Assembly (NCBI GenBank): GCA_017301995.1
Contig: JAFLEH010000001.1
Span: 1 to 64,000 of the forward strand
DNA length: 64,000 nucleotides
Source of the DNA: Verrucomicrobiota bacterium
Lineage (GTDB): Bacteria > Verrucomicrobiota > Verrucomicrobiia > Verrucomicrobiales > Akkermansiaceae
Direction: 5' to 3'
Made by a program: the position numbers and the translations under genes. Below the pieces are notes generated by a model, which did not search any database, was not told where the DNA came from, and saw nothing but the letters and a program-made list of their open reading frames with translations. Of the stretch, positions 25,317 through 33,342 are shown piece by piece. Within the stretch, counting starts at the first letter, position 1; each line of letters starts with the position of its first letter.

Positions 25317-26477
25317 ATGGCAGGTCTCATCATCGCCCCGCGCGCCCGCATTTTCCACGGCCACGAGTGGATTTACTCCACCGAGGTCAAAAAACCGTTT
25401 GGCAATCCCCAACCGGGCGATGTGGTCACACTGAAGGATTTCCGCGACCGGCCGCTCGGCTCGGCGATCTACAACCCGCACTCGCAGATCGTCGCCCGGC
25501 GGTTTTCCCGGCGCAAACAGGATCTGGACCTCGATTTCTTCGCCCGCCGGATCCGGCAGGCGATGGAATACCGCGAGCGGTTGGACGTGGACATCAACCT
25601 TTGCCGGATGGTGTGGAGCGAGTCCGACGGCATCCCCGGCCTGATCGTGGACCGCTACGGCTCCCACCTCGCGGTGCAGACGCTCACCCTGGCGATGGAC
25701 CTGCGCCGCGACCTCATCCGGCAGGCGCTGGTGGACCTGCTGGCTCCCGACTCCATCGTGCTGCGCAATGATTCGCCGGTCCGCCGCGCGGAAGGACTGG
25801 AGCCTAACATCGAGATGCTCCACGGCGATCCGCCCGCGCCCTACATCGTCCGCGCCAACGGCCTCGATTTCGAAATCGATCTGATGGACGGCCAGAAAAC
25901 CGGTCTCTATCTGGATCAACTCCGGTCGCACGCGGAAGTCGCCGCTCTATCCAAGGGCCGCCGGGTGCTCGATTGTTTCTCCAACCAGGGCGGATTCGCC
26001 CTCGCCTGCGCCAAGGCCGGAGCCGCCAAAGTCACCGCGGTGGACGTCTCCGCCACCGCCTGCGCCGCCGCACGCCGCAACGCGGAACTCAACGGCGTGG
26101 AAATCGAGGTGACCGAGCACAATGTGTTCGATTTCCTCAAACACGCCACGCCGGACTACGATCTGATCGTGCTGGACCCGCCCAGTTTCACCCGCAACAA
26201 AAAGACCCTCGCCGACGCCATGCGCGGCTACAAGGAGATCCACCTCCGCGCCCTGAAATTGTTGGAAAAAGGCGGCATCCTGTCCACCTTCTGCTGTTCC
26301 CACCACGCGTCCCGGGAGCTGTTCCTCGATAATCTGATAGAAGCCGCCGTCGATGCCAAAAAATCGCTGCGACTCATCACCGAGCACACCCAGCGCCCGG
26401 ATCATCCGGTCCTCATCACCATCCCGGAAACCAGCTACCTCAAGGGCATCACCGTGGAGGTGATCGCGGCGCGGTGA
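25317..26477 (+). CDS. rlmI: RlmI-type 23S rRNA (cytosine-C5) methyltransferase
   Basis: A 386-aa protein. The ATG at 25317 fits the family; an upstream GTG at 25269 would add 16 residues. The N-terminal PUA domain (RIFHGHEWIYSTEV, then PGDVVTLKD) precedes an EEHEE-like domain with ESDGIPGLIVDRYG. The Rossmann methyltransferase follows, with DCFSNQGGFALACAKAGA (SAM loop), VDVSATACAAARRNAELNG and the catalytic-region motif LDPPSFTRNKKT. RlmI methylates C1962 in E. coli; whether this is RlmI or a close paralogue cannot be settled by eye. It begins 52 bases after the transporter fusion. Confidence 0.85.
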   Translation: MAGLIIAPRARIFHGHEWIYSTEVKKPFGNPQPGDVVTLKDFRDRPLGSAIYNPHSQIVARRFSRRKQDLDLDFFARRIRQAMEYRERLDVDINLCRMVWSESDGIPGLIVDRYGSHLAVQTLTLAMDLRRDLIRQALVDLLAPDSIVLRNDSPVRRAEGLEPNIEMLHGDPPAPYIVRANGLDFEIDLMDGQKTGLYLDQLRSHAEVAALSKGRRVLDCFSNQGGFALACAKAGAAKVTAVDVSATACAAARRNAELNGVEIEVTEHNVFDFLKHATPDYDLIVLDPPSFTRNKKTLADAMRGYKEIHLRALKLLEKGGILSTFCCSHHASRELFLDNLIEAAVDAKKSLRLITEHTQRPDHPVLITIPETSYLKGITVEVIAAR

Positions 26478-26604
26478 CGACCGAAAAGGCGTCCGCCTGA
26501 AAACCGGAGTCCCCGCTTTTCCGGATTTGCATTTCGGCCGGTCTTGGATTTATTGGACTTCGGCCACGCGGCGCGTCCGAAGCCGATCACCCCTACTCCT
26601 TGCC

Positions 26605-27474
26605 TTGCCCACCACCGCACCGCCACCGCCCGAAACCGCGCCGGATCTCGCGCCGATCGTCCGCTATCCGGACTCGGCGGCGGCTTTCGAGGAAGCGCTC
26701 GTTGTGCTGGCAATGGGCCTGGAATGCCAGGTGGATGAGGCTCCGGACGGTGGCTTCCTGCTGCTGGTTGCCCCGGACCGCGCCGCTGCGGTGCTCCGCG
26801 AACTCGACTGCTACCGCACCGAACAAGCGGCTCCCCCACCCCCGCCGCCGCCACCCATCCGCGACCATGGCCCGGGCCGGACGCTCACCCTGCTGTGGCT
26901 GCTCGCGCTCGGCCTGTCGTTTTGGATGCAATACCGGGACCCTGCCTGGACGGGAAACGGCGTGTCCTCGCCACGCGCCATCTTCACCGACGGCGAATGG
27001 TGGCGTCCTTTCACCTCGTTGTTCCTCCACGCCGATTTCGGACACCTGCTCGGAAACGCCGTGTTCGGGATTTTCTTCGGCACCTGGGTCTGCCGCTCGG
27101 TCGGCACGCTCCGCGGATGGTCGCTCATTCTGCTTTCGGGCACCCTTGGAAACCTGCTCAACGCGCTCCTCCGCCAAAGCGACACCTTTTCGTCCCTCGG
27201 CGCATCCACCGCCATTTTCGGAGCCTTGGGCATCCTCACCGGCGTCGCGGTGCTCCAATCCATCCTCGACCGCAGCCGCCGCGGGCGGTTCCGCTACCTG
27301 CTGCCCCTGGCCGCCGGCATGGCCATGTTTTCCCTGTGGGGCGCCGGCACCGATCCGCGGATCGACGTCACCGGCCACATCTGCGGGTTTCTGACCGGTC
27401 TGGCACTTGGCGCCCTCGCCTACTGGCCGGAATTCTCCGCCGCTCGGCACCAACCCGCAGCCGGCACCCTTTAG
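26605..27474 (+). CDS. Rhomboid family intramembrane serine protease
   Basis: The frame is open from 26527; no ATG precedes the conserved part. The TTG at 26605 is my choice, with TTG 26527 possible. Residues 10-70 form a small soluble domain (IVRYPDSAAAFEEALVVLAMG, APDRAAAVLREL), resembling DUF2007-type N-domains of other rhomboids. A proline-rich linker leads to six or seven membrane segments with HADFGHLLGN, the catalytic GASTAIFGALG (Ser) and GHICGFLTG (His). Rhomboids cleave membrane proteins inside the bilayer; the substrate is unknown. It is followed by tyrS at 62 bases on the same strand. Confidence 0.85.
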   Translation: MPTTAPPPPETAPDLAPIVRYPDSAAAFEEALVVLAMGLECQVDEAPDGGFLLLVAPDRAAAVLRELDCYRTEQAAPPPPPPPPIRDHGPGRTLTLLWLLALGLSFWMQYRDPAWTGNGVSSPRAIFTDGEWWRPFTSLFLHADFGHLLGNAVFGIFFGTWVCRSVGTLRGWSLILLSGTLGNLLNALLRQSDTFSSLGASTAIFGALGILTGVAVLQSILDRSRRGRFRYLLPLAAGMAMFSLWGAGTDPRIDVTGHICGFLTGLALGALAYWPEFSAARHQPAAGTL

Positions 27475-27536
27475 TCACCTCCCACCATCCCCTCATTTCC
27501 GCTTTCCAACCGGGACGGTTCGTCCATACTCCGCGC

Positions 27537-28718
27537 GTGTCTCCCGAACAACAACTCGCCCACCTGACCGCCGGCACCGCCAAGGTGCTCTCCGAAAAGG
27601 AATTGCTCGAAAAACTCCGCCTTGGCCGCCCGTTGCGCGTCAAACTGGGGCTCGACCCCACCACGCCCGATATCCACCTCGGCCACACCGTCGTCTTCGA
27701 GAAAATGCGCCAGTTCCAGCAACTCGGCCACCAGGTCGTCATCATCATCGGCGACTTCACCGCCACCATCGGCGACCCCTCGGGACGCTCCGCCACCCGC
27801 CCGCCCCTCTCCCGCGAGCAGGTTCTGGCCAACGCCAAAACCTACACCGACCAGATCTTCAAACTCCTCGACCCCGCCATCACCGAGGTCGTTTACAACG
27901 GCGACTGGTTCCGCAAGATGACATTCGAAGACGTCCTCCGCCTCAACGCCCGCGTCACCATGCAGCAGATGCTCCAGCGCGAGGATTTCAAAAACCGCAT
28001 CGAAAACGGCCAGGAAGTCCGGCTCCACGAAATCCAATACCCCATCGTCCAAGGATGGGACTCCGTGGAAGTCCGCGCCGACGTCGAACTCGGCGGCACC
28101 GACCAACTCTTCAACCTGCTCGTCGGCCGCGACCTCCAGCGCGAGGAGGGCATGCCCCAGCAGACGGTCATCACCATGCCCCTGCTCGAAGGCCTCGACG
28201 GCGTGAAGAAAATGTCCAAATCCTACGGCAATTACGTGGGTGTGAACGAGGCGCCGCAGGAAATGTTCGGCAAACTGATGAGCGTCTCGGACACCCTGAT
28301 GGACCGCTATTACCTGCTCCTCCTGGGCGAAACGCGCGACCCTTCCGGCCATCCGATGGAGGCCAAAAAGTCCCTCGCCGAGAAACTGACCGCCCGCTAC
28401 CACGGCACCGACGCCGGGGCCGCCGCCCGCGCGGATTGGGACACCCGGTTCTCCAAAAAGGACCTCGCCGCCGCCGATCTGCCGGAACTCCCGCTCTCCG
28501 GAATCCCCGCCGAGGCCACCGTGCTCGCCCTAACCGCCCACGCCTTCATGGCCGCCTTCGGACTGGAAAAATCCAACGGCGAACTCCGCAAGCAGTTCAT
28601 CACCACCGGATCCGTCCAACTCAACGGCGAGAAACTAACCGATCCAACCGCCCCCGCCGCCCCCCAACCGGGAGATGTCCTCAAACTCTCGAAAAAACAC
28701 GCGGTCAGGTTCGTTTGA
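27537..28718 (+). CDS. tyrS: Tyrosyl-tRNA synthetase
   Basis: A 393-aa class I synthetase. Translation most likely starts at the GTG at 27537 (VSPEQQLAHL), because the open frame upstream lies antiframe to the rhomboid gene. The HIGH-equivalent is HLGH in TTPDIHLGHTVVFEKM. The KMSKS loop is intact (GVKKMSKSYGNYVG). Tyrosine-pocket segments are QYPIVQGWDSV and ELGGTDQLFNLLVGRDLQ. The C-terminal S4 domain is LRKQFITTGSVQLNGEKL. It belongs to the longer TyrZ-like subtype. Its last 14 bases overlap the 3' end of the convergent cassette ORF at 28705. Confidence 0.95.
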   Translation: MSPEQQLAHLTAGTAKVLSEKELLEKLRLGRPLRVKLGLDPTTPDIHLGHTVVFEKMRQFQQLGHQVVIIIGDFTATIGDPSGRSATRPPLSREQVLANAKTYTDQIFKLLDPAITEVVYNGDWFRKMTFEDVLRLNARVTMQQMLQREDFKNRIENGQEVRLHEIQYPIVQGWDSVEVRADVELGGTDQLFNLLVGRDLQREEGMPQQTVITMPLLEGLDGVKKMSKSYGNYVGVNEAPQEMFGKLMSVSDTLMDRYYLLLLGETRDPSGHPMEAKKSLAEKLTARYHGTDAGAAARADWDTRFSKKDLAAADLPELPLSGIPAEATVLALTAHAFMAAFGLEKSNGELRKQFITTGSVQLNGEKLTDPTAPAAPQPGDVLKLSKKHAVRFV

Positions 28719-29229
28719 AGATGGCTCGTTCGCATCCGGACCCTCCGGATCCATCAGACCCTCCTATTTCCTTGGCCAACGAATAGACCATCCACGGCGG
28801 GGTGGGTAGCCCGAATTCAAACCAAGGCGTTGCCCGCCGTTGGAAGATCCGCCTTGTTAGCTCCTGAAGTTTCCGCGCCTTCTCCTGCCTGCCGTCTTCG
28901 TCCAGATACGCCAAGACATCCTCGTCGTTCTGATCTCGAATATCGGTCCTTGCTCGATGGGTCAAAAGCAGTTCGGCCGCTTCCCACCTGTCGATCACCA
29001 CGCACTCGAACAGCGCCGTGCGTCCGAAATCATTGGTGGCGTTCACGTCGAATCCGAGCCCGATGATCTTCTCAAGAACCGCAGGCTCACCCTCGATGGC
29101 ATACCAGTGAAGCATAGACTCGCCTAGCCCGTTCCGATTGGCGAGAACCGCAGAAAGCAAATCTGCCGGAAGGGTGCGACCCGCCTCCAGCGCCTCGTAT
29201 GCCTCGATCCATCCTTCTGCGTGTGCCAT
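28705..29229 (-). CDS. Cassette-encoded ankyrin-repeat protein, reads through attC
   Basis: A 174-aa ORF. It carries ankyrin-type repeats: NGLGESMLHWYAIEGEPAV, LGFDVNATNDFGRTALFECV and HRARTDIRDQNDEDVLAYL. From about residue 124 (LTRRIFQRRATPW) the frame runs through attC B1, continues into the tail of tyrS and stops only at 28705. The TAA in the attC R'' is out of frame, so the last 50 residues are attC and flanking sequence. Either a stop was lost or the tail is tolerated. The ankyrin part suggests a protein-binding role. Confidence 0.7.
   Translation of the reverse strand: MAHAEGWIEAYEALEAGRTLPADLLSAVLANRNGLGESMLHWYAIEGEPAVLEKIIGLGFDVNATNDFGRTALFECVVIDRWEAAELLLTHRARTDIRDQNDEDVLAYLDEDGRQEKARKLQELTRRIFQRRATPWFEFGLPTPPWMVYSLAKEIGGSDGSGGSGCERAIFKRT
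28734..28750. terminator. Hairpin after tyrS
   Basis: ATCCGGA-CCC-TCCGGAT is a perfect 7-bp stem with a three-base loop, 15 bases after the tyrS stop. No U tract follows on the + strand. It may be a weak terminator; it also lies inside the read-through tail of the ankyrin ORF. Confidence 0.4.
28774..28862 (-). other. attC site B1
   Basis: Minus-strand R'' AGCTAAC (28862-28856) and R' GTTGGCC (28780-28774). Inner arms CTTCCAACGGCGGG and CCCGCCGTGGATGG pair with bulges. It is the distal end of array B, next to tyrS. Confidence 0.78.
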
Positions 29230-29236
29230 GATTCCG

Positions 29237-29332
29237 AGCTAACGTTAGATGGGCGCCCACCGAAGCGGTTGAAAGGATGTTGGAGTGAGATTGGAGGGCC
29301 TATGCCGGTTGGCGCGCCACGGCTTGTTCGCT
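29237..29332 (-). other. attC site B2
   Basis: Minus-strand R'' AGCGAAC (29332-29326) and R' GTTAGCT (29243-29237), with GGCGCGCCAACCG facing CGGTGGGCGCCC. It separates the ankyrin and multi-pass membrane cassettes. Confidence 0.82.
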
Positions 29333-29914
29333 TGGTTCCTTTTCCAGTGCGAGAAGCGGCATTCCAACTGCGGCAACGCAGAACGGAATCATCCATCCCG
29401 TCTTCAATGAATGGATCAAATCTTCATACCCGCGTTCAGGTAAGATGATAATTACGATCAATCCAAAGTGCCAACTCCCCATCCATAAAACAAACCCGCC
29501 AAGCCACATGGAAGGCGGAAATCTGAATAAAAGTCTGTAGCCCGCGTAGAGAGCCAATATTGATGTTCCCCAGATTACGGGCGATAACCAATGCACGTGA
29601 TAAAATAGCGCACCTAATGTCATCATGTAACTGATTGCGGTCATCCCACCAACGAAATAGGCGCTTGCTGCATAGTGGAGTATGAACGATGCGATTACGC
29701 CCCAGATAGCGACCAATCCGATGATCTTTGGAGAGTGATCATGTGATCTCGATACAAGCCACACCCATCCCAGAAACAACAAGCCGCCCAAAGGAATGGC
29801 CAAATGCCTGTAGCCAATCCAGTCCAATCCGTCCCATCCGCGCAACTCCACCTCGACCCGCCAGATTAGCGCGACGAGGATTGCTGTAATCATCAGTGTG
29901 TATGCAGGCCTCAT
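29300..29914 (-). CDS. Cassette-encoded multi-pass membrane protein
   Basis: A 204-aa protein with about six hydrophobic segments (for example LMITAILVALIWRV, LAIPLGGLLFLGWVWLV, IIGLVAIWGVIASFILHY, WGTSILALYAGYRLLF and FGLIVIIILP). The ATG at 29914 is chosen; the TTG at 29935 lies in attC B3. The C-terminal EQAVARQPA is read from attC B2. It is a small integral membrane protein without a recognised family, and its base composition is lower in GC than the core genes. Confidence 0.75.
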   Translation of the reverse strand: MRPAYTLMITAILVALIWRVEVELRGWDGLDWIGYRHLAIPLGGLLFLGWVWLVSRSHDHSPKIIGLVAIWGVIASFILHYAASAYFVGGMTAISYMMTLGALFYHVHWLSPVIWGTSILALYAGYRLLFRFPPSMWLGGFVLWMGSWHFGLIVIIILPERGYEDLIHSLKTGWMIPFCVAAVGMPLLALEKEPSEQAVARQPA

Positions 29915-29924
29915 CTTCTTTCTT

Positions 29925-30008
29925 GCCGAACGCAAAGGTCAGCGACGGGAGCCAGCCGCCGATGACGTTCGATTTGTCTCTGAGCGAATCGGCTGGCTCC
30001 CGTTCGCT
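29925..30008 (-). other. attC site B3
   Basis: Minus-strand R'' AGCGAAC (30008-30002) and R' GTTCGGC (29931-29925). ACGGGAGCCAGCCG pairs with CGGCTGGCTCCCGT perfectly over 14 bases. Confidence 0.87.
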
Positions 30009-30910
30009 GCACCGTCTGGTTCGCCACCGCCTTCATGGCCGGTCGTGAAGTTCGCCTTTAGAAACGACACGACTCTCGCGATAGTCTCAGGCTTTTGGAA
30101 GTCGCCTGATCCGTGCCCACCTTCAGGCAGCAGCACATACTCCAAGGTGCGAATATCCTGACGGGCAAGCAATGCCGAGAACAACCGTCCAGATTGTCCC
30201 CGGGCAATAAATGGATCCTTGGCACCATGCATGATCAAGAATGCAGGAAGCTTGGTGCCTGCAGGCAGCTTTTCTAAATAGGTGACGGGACTGGCCGCCC
30301 TGGCGAGGTCCGGATTCGCTTTCACGGTAGCGCCAATCAGTGCGGACTCCGGCGAATCAGAGGCATCATTCCGGCCGGTGCGTCTTTGGATACCGGTCCT
30401 TTCAATGTCTTCATCCATCGTGGGGAAATCAATCGGGGGGAACCAAACAACGCTCGCTGCCAGCCGCGTCTTGGGATCGTCTGCGAGTGCAATGCCAGCC
30501 ATGGCAGATAAATGCCCGCCAGCGGATGATCCGAAGGAGGCGATACGGCTGGCGTCATAACCATACTTTGCGGCATGCGCCCGCAGGAAAGTGAACGCGT
30601 CGCGGAGGTCTTCCAACGGGGCAGGCCAAATGGCTTCATTGCTGAGACGGTAGTTTATAGACGCGACAGCAAACCCCGCATCCAGTAAGGCCCCTAATCC
30701 CTCAGGATTCCTTTTGTCGCCCATTCTGAATGCGCCGCCATGTATCCATACAACCAGTGGCGGATTCTTAACTCCCTCGGGAAGGTAGATGTCGAGAACA
30801 TTCCGCTCAGATCTGTCTGCATATCTCAGATCTTTTTCGATTCTCGGGTCCGCTGCCGCTGAACTCGCCAGCAATGTGGCAAGGGCGATGATAAGGGAAT
30901 AGGTCTTCAT
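29939..30910 (-). CDS. Cassette-encoded secreted alpha/beta hydrolase (BD-FAE-like esterase)
   Basis: A 323-aa protein. The signal peptide is MKTYSLIIALATLLASSAAA. The oxyanion motif is VVWIHGGAF (about 53-61). The nucleophile elbow is FGSSAGGHLSA (Ser in G-x-S-x-G, about 126). Asp sits in HGAKDPF, and His in GGHGSGDF. This is the bifunctional feruloyl/acetylxylan esterase-like group, or a close lipase/esterase. The export signal suggests extracellular or periplasmic polysaccharide ester cleavage. The last 25 or so residues (GAANGSQPIRSETNR onward) come from attC B3. Large for a cassette gene. Confidence 0.86.
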   Translation of the reverse strand: MKTYSLIIALATLLASSAAADPRIEKDLRYADRSERNVLDIYLPEGVKNPPLVVWIHGGAFRMGDKRNPEGLGALLDAGFAVASINYRLSNEAIWPAPLEDLRDAFTFLRAHAAKYGYDASRIASFGSSAGGHLSAMAGIALADDPKTRLAASVVWFPPIDFPTMDEDIERTGIQRRTGRNDASDSPESALIGATVKANPDLARAASPVTYLEKLPAGTKLPAFLIMHGAKDPFIARGQSGRLFSALLARQDIRTLEYVLLPEGGHGSGDFQKPETIARVVSFLKANFTTGHEGGGEPDGAANGSQPIRSETNRTSSAAGSRR

Positions 30911-30916
30911 ATTCTT

Positions 30917-31004
30917 GGCGAACGTTAGATGTGGCAGCGGCGGGAAGGAAGCTCGAATTCAAACAGGCGCGTTGTCGCCCCTTGCCACCAGCGGCTTGTT
31001 GGCC
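30917..31004 (-). other. attC site B4
   Basis: Minus-strand R'' GGCCAAC (31004-30998) and R' GTTCGCC (30923-30917). CGCTGGTGGCAAGG pairs with the CCGCCGCTGCCAC side with bulges. Confidence 0.8.
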
Positions 31005-31360
31005 GATTGATTATCTTGATCGGATGCGACCGAGAACCACCGAAACCTCGCGACGAAAAGCCCTACCGCCAACGACGATCCGAACATCGCCGTCCAGACT
31101 ATCCACAAACGTCCGACCGTCCACCCTCGCAGCAAAACGTCAGGATCACTCATTGTCCGATCCATCGCAGAAGGGACATCATCGACGTATTCGACCTCAC
31201 CATGAACCCAATCGCCCGGAGTGAGGTATTCGAGCCAGACATCATCCGTGCAGTGGTAAATCATACCGGGAAAGATTGAATCCCAGGCTATCGATATTGG
31301 TATCGCAAGCACCGCCACAACGAGCGCGGTCTTGAACAGGTATTTCGCGATCAATCTCAC
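30959..31360 (-). CDS. Cassette-encoded two-pass membrane protein
   Basis: A 133-aa protein from a GTG at 31360, 14 bases after attC B5. Membrane segments are at about 8-27 (LFKTALVVAVLAIPISIAW) and 85-107 (LWIVWTAMFGSSLAVGLFV). A soluble loop between them carries a Cys and several acidic residues (YHCTDDVWLEYLTPGDW). The tail NKPLVARGDNAPV is read from attC B4. No family recognised. Confidence 0.68.
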   Translation of the reverse strand: MRLIAKYLFKTALVVAVLAIPISIAWDSIFPGMIYHCTDDVWLEYLTPGDWVHGEVEYVDDVPSAMDRTMSDPDVLLRGWTVGRLWIVWTAMFGSSLAVGLFVARFRWFSVASDQDNQSANKPLVARGDNAPV

Positions 31361-31373
31361 TGGGATTCTTTTG

Positions 31374-31497
31374 GACCAACGTCGAGGCCTGGCACCCGCT
31401 ACCGGGTGCGCCCCTCCGATTCAGGTTGAGGTTTGTCGCTACCCTCCGACTTCGACTGGGATCGGGTAGCGGGTTGCCCAGTGCCGGCTTGTTGGGC
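31374..31497 (-). other. attC site B5 (paralogue of B6)
   Basis: Minus-strand R'' GCCCAAC (31497-31491) and R' GTTGGTC (31380-31374). The arms CTGGGCAACCCGCTACCC and GGGTAGCGGGTGCCAGG-like pair closely. Nearly the whole 124-base site is repeated as B6. Confidence 0.85.
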
Positions 31498-32025
31498 TTC
31501 TGTTTTTTGAGGAAGATCGCCGATACGCCAGCTCCACTGCTCTGCCTCAGATTTCATCATCGCGCTGCCATGCTTCAAATCGGCAATCGAGACGGCTTCG
31601 ATCTCCGGTGCAGAGAGCTTAAAGCTTGGAATAAATTGCTTGAGCTTCAAGAGCAGCGCTTCTCCGCGGGGGTCTTCATTCATGATCCATGTGCATGCTA
31701 ACATGACGACCATGCCGTTCAGATGAGAGGCCATGTTGGTGTGCTCTGGGTTAAAGGAATCCGGTGTCCGGTCTCTTACAGTTGGGAGAACTATGAAGTC
31801 GTAGTCGTGGATGCGGAAGGTTGACTCTTCTTCTACCTCTCCGAAAATACGAATCCTCTTCGACCCATAATCGTCGCGAAACGATGCTAGCGCGATCGAA
31901 AAATTACCCGATGCCATTCCGTTGTGGTCATCCAGTAGTCGCTTACTGAAAAACATTCCACCGCCAAGGAAGGAGGTAATGCCTACCACAAGAACGGCGA
32001 GTATTGTCAGAATCGTGCGCTTCAT
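31399..32025 (-). CDS. Cassette-encoded membrane-anchored protein with attC-coded tail
   Basis: A 208-aa protein. An N-terminal membrane anchor (MKRTILTILAVLVVGITSF) is followed by an exported alpha/beta domain with FRDDYGSKRIRIFGEVEEE and DYDFIVLPTVRDR. The final 33 residues (EAQQAGTGQPATR through SEGRTR) are encoded by attC B5. Nearly the same tail ends the unrelated protein of the next cassette. No known family. Confidence 0.7.
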   Translation of the reverse strand: MKRTILTILAVLVVGITSFLGGGMFFSKRLLDDHNGMASGNFSIALASFRDDYGSKRIRIFGEVEEESTFRIHDYDFIVLPTVRDRTPDSFNPEHTNMASHLNGMVVMLACTWIMNEDPRGEALLLKLKQFIPSFKLSAPEIEAVSIADLKHGSAMMKSEAEQWSWRIGDLPQKTEAQQAGTGQPATRSQSKSEGSDKPQPESEGRTR

Positions 32026-32052
32026 AGAGAATAAGGTAGCGTCAAATTTCTA

Positions 32053-32177
32053 GCCCAACGTCGAGGCCTGGCAACCCGCTACCGGGAGCGCCCCTCCGCT
32101 TCAGGTTGAGGTTTGTCGCCGCCCTCCGGCTCAACCACGGGGCGGGTAGCGGGTTGCCCAGCGCCGGCTTGTTGTGC
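32053..32177 (-). other. attC site B6 (paralogue of B5)
   Basis: Minus-strand R'' GCACAAC (32177-32171) and R' GTTGGGC (32059-32053). Length is 125 bases. The sequence is close to B5 along its length, which suggests duplication of the attC or capture from one source array. Confidence 0.85.
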
Positions 32178-32582
32178 CTCTTGGTCCATTTCTGTCGGCG
32201 CGCTGAGTGTCATGGAGCCCCGTCGCACAAAACCAAAGGTCGCGATGACTATATGGATAACTCCTACGACTAGGAAGGGACTGGCGAAGACCATCCCGAG
32301 CCGGCTGAATCCCATAAACGCCGCCACGGTGCCAACCAACGCCATGATGCCGGTGGTGCGTCCGCCGCGGAATCCGCCACGTAGGCCGACCACCGCTGCA
32401 ACCAACAGGCCAGCGTAAAGAGCGACCTCACCAACCCATGCCGAAGCTTCGAGATATTGGCCATGGGCCATATGGCCGCACATGCACCAATGCCCCCGCG
32501 CGCAGAACAAGATGCCGACAGCGCCCACCAAACAACCGATTCCAACCTCCAGTCGCCTAATGTGATTCATTCGCGGGGTCAT
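32079..32582 (-). CDS. Cassette-encoded four-pass membrane protein with attC-coded tail
   Basis: About 167 aa from the ATG at 32582 (another ATG lies at 32570; a GTG at 32591 is inside attC B7). Four hydrophobic segments are visible (LEVGIGCLVGAVGILFC, ALYAGLLVAAVVGL, TGIMALVGTVAAFMGF and FLVVGVIHIVIATFGFV), with a Cys/His-rich loop CARGHWCMCGHMAHG after the first. The tail EAQQAGAGQPATR through AEGRSR is encoded by attC B6. Family unknown. Confidence 0.7.
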   Translation of the reverse strand: MTPRMNHIRRLEVGIGCLVGAVGILFCARGHWCMCGHMAHGQYLEASAWVGEVALYAGLLVAAVVGLRGGFRGGRTTGIMALVGTVAAFMGFSRLGMVFASPFLVVGVIHIVIATFGFVRRGSMTLSAPTEMDQEAQQAGAGQPATRPVVEPEGGDKPQPEAEGRSR

Positions 32583-32587
32583 TTTTA

Positions 32588-32681
32588 GCACAACGATTGA
32601 GTCCTCCTACGGGCGTGACTGGATGGCGATAGAGTGAGAATGAATGGCTAATGGCCCGTTAGGAGAGACGACTTGTTCGCT
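32588..32681 (-). other. attC site B7
   Basis: Minus-strand R'' AGCGAAC (32681-32675) and R' GTTGTGC (32594-32588). GTCTCTCCTAACGGGCC pairs with the GGGCGTGAC complement through CCCGTAGGAGGAC with a bulge. Confidence 0.83.
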
Positions 32682-32730
32682 TTCGGGTTCTAGCGTGGAC
32701 TTCTGGCGGACTGGACGAGGACGTGCTTGG

Positions 32731-33294
32731 TCATTTTGCTTGCGCCTTGTCTACCTCTGGTCTCACGACAATTGAATATGTATTGCCACCGGTCACGAGG
32801 AAATCGTAGGTCTGCCCGGGTTTCATCTTCAAGGTTCCCTTCGATGAATGCTCCCTATACTGGACGGCACGATATCCGGCAGGTGGTGTCGGTTGACCGG
32901 GCGGAGTTGGTCCGGTGCTGGTCACCACGGCGACCGTGTAGCTCACCGAGTAATTGAGGATGAGCAGTCCGTCCATCTCCTCCAGCGTTCCTGAAATATT
33001 AAAAGTTGTCGGCGTATCTGAGGAATTGAGGGGACCGGAAATGAGAATGCTCTTCGAGCATGTAAGAGCGGATAGTTCTCCGATGGCGTCCTCACCGGAC
33101 CTGCCGGAGAATATGATTCTGTAGTTCGTGCTGAGTGTCTCGGGTTTCTGTTGGGTCTCGGCAAAGGGGGCAGCGGGAGGCCTCCGACCAGGTGTTGGCT
33201 GTCCTGGTTGTGCTGGTTGCTGCCCAAGAGCAAGCAAACCGGACGCGGACAGGAGGACGACGGCTAATGGCAGCGCAAACGGTGATTTATTCAT
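32731..33294 (-). CDS. Cassette-encoded secreted proline-rich protein
   Basis: A 187-aa protein from the ATG at 33294; the longer frame would begin in attC B8. It has a signal peptide (MNKSPFALPLAVVLLSASGLLALG) and a Gln/Pro-rich linker (QQPAQPGQPTPGRRPP). A beta-rich domain of about 130 residues follows, containing GPLNSSDTPTTFNISGTLEE and a GYRAVQYREHSSKGTLKMKPG segment. It ends 50 bases before attC B7 with its own TGA. No family recognised; likely periplasmic or surface located. Confidence 0.72.
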   Translation of the reverse strand: MNKSPFALPLAVVLLSASGLLALGQQPAQPGQPTPGRRPPAAPFAETQQKPETLSTNYRIIFSGRSGEDAIGELSALTCSKSILISGPLNSSDTPTTFNISGTLEEMDGLLILNYSVSYTVAVVTSTGPTPPGQPTPPAGYRAVQYREHSSKGTLKMKPGQTYDFLVTGGNTYSIVVRPEVDKAQAK

Positions 33295-33342
33295 ATCGGT
33301 GATGGGAAGGAAATGGTTTGGAAAATATTCAATTCTTGCTTG

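Noticed and set aside
21514..25771. Long + strand frames opposite or out of frame with the halogenase and transporter genes
   Set aside because: The proteins are low-complexity Arg/Pro/His mixtures without domains; the genes in the competing frames carry clear family motifs.
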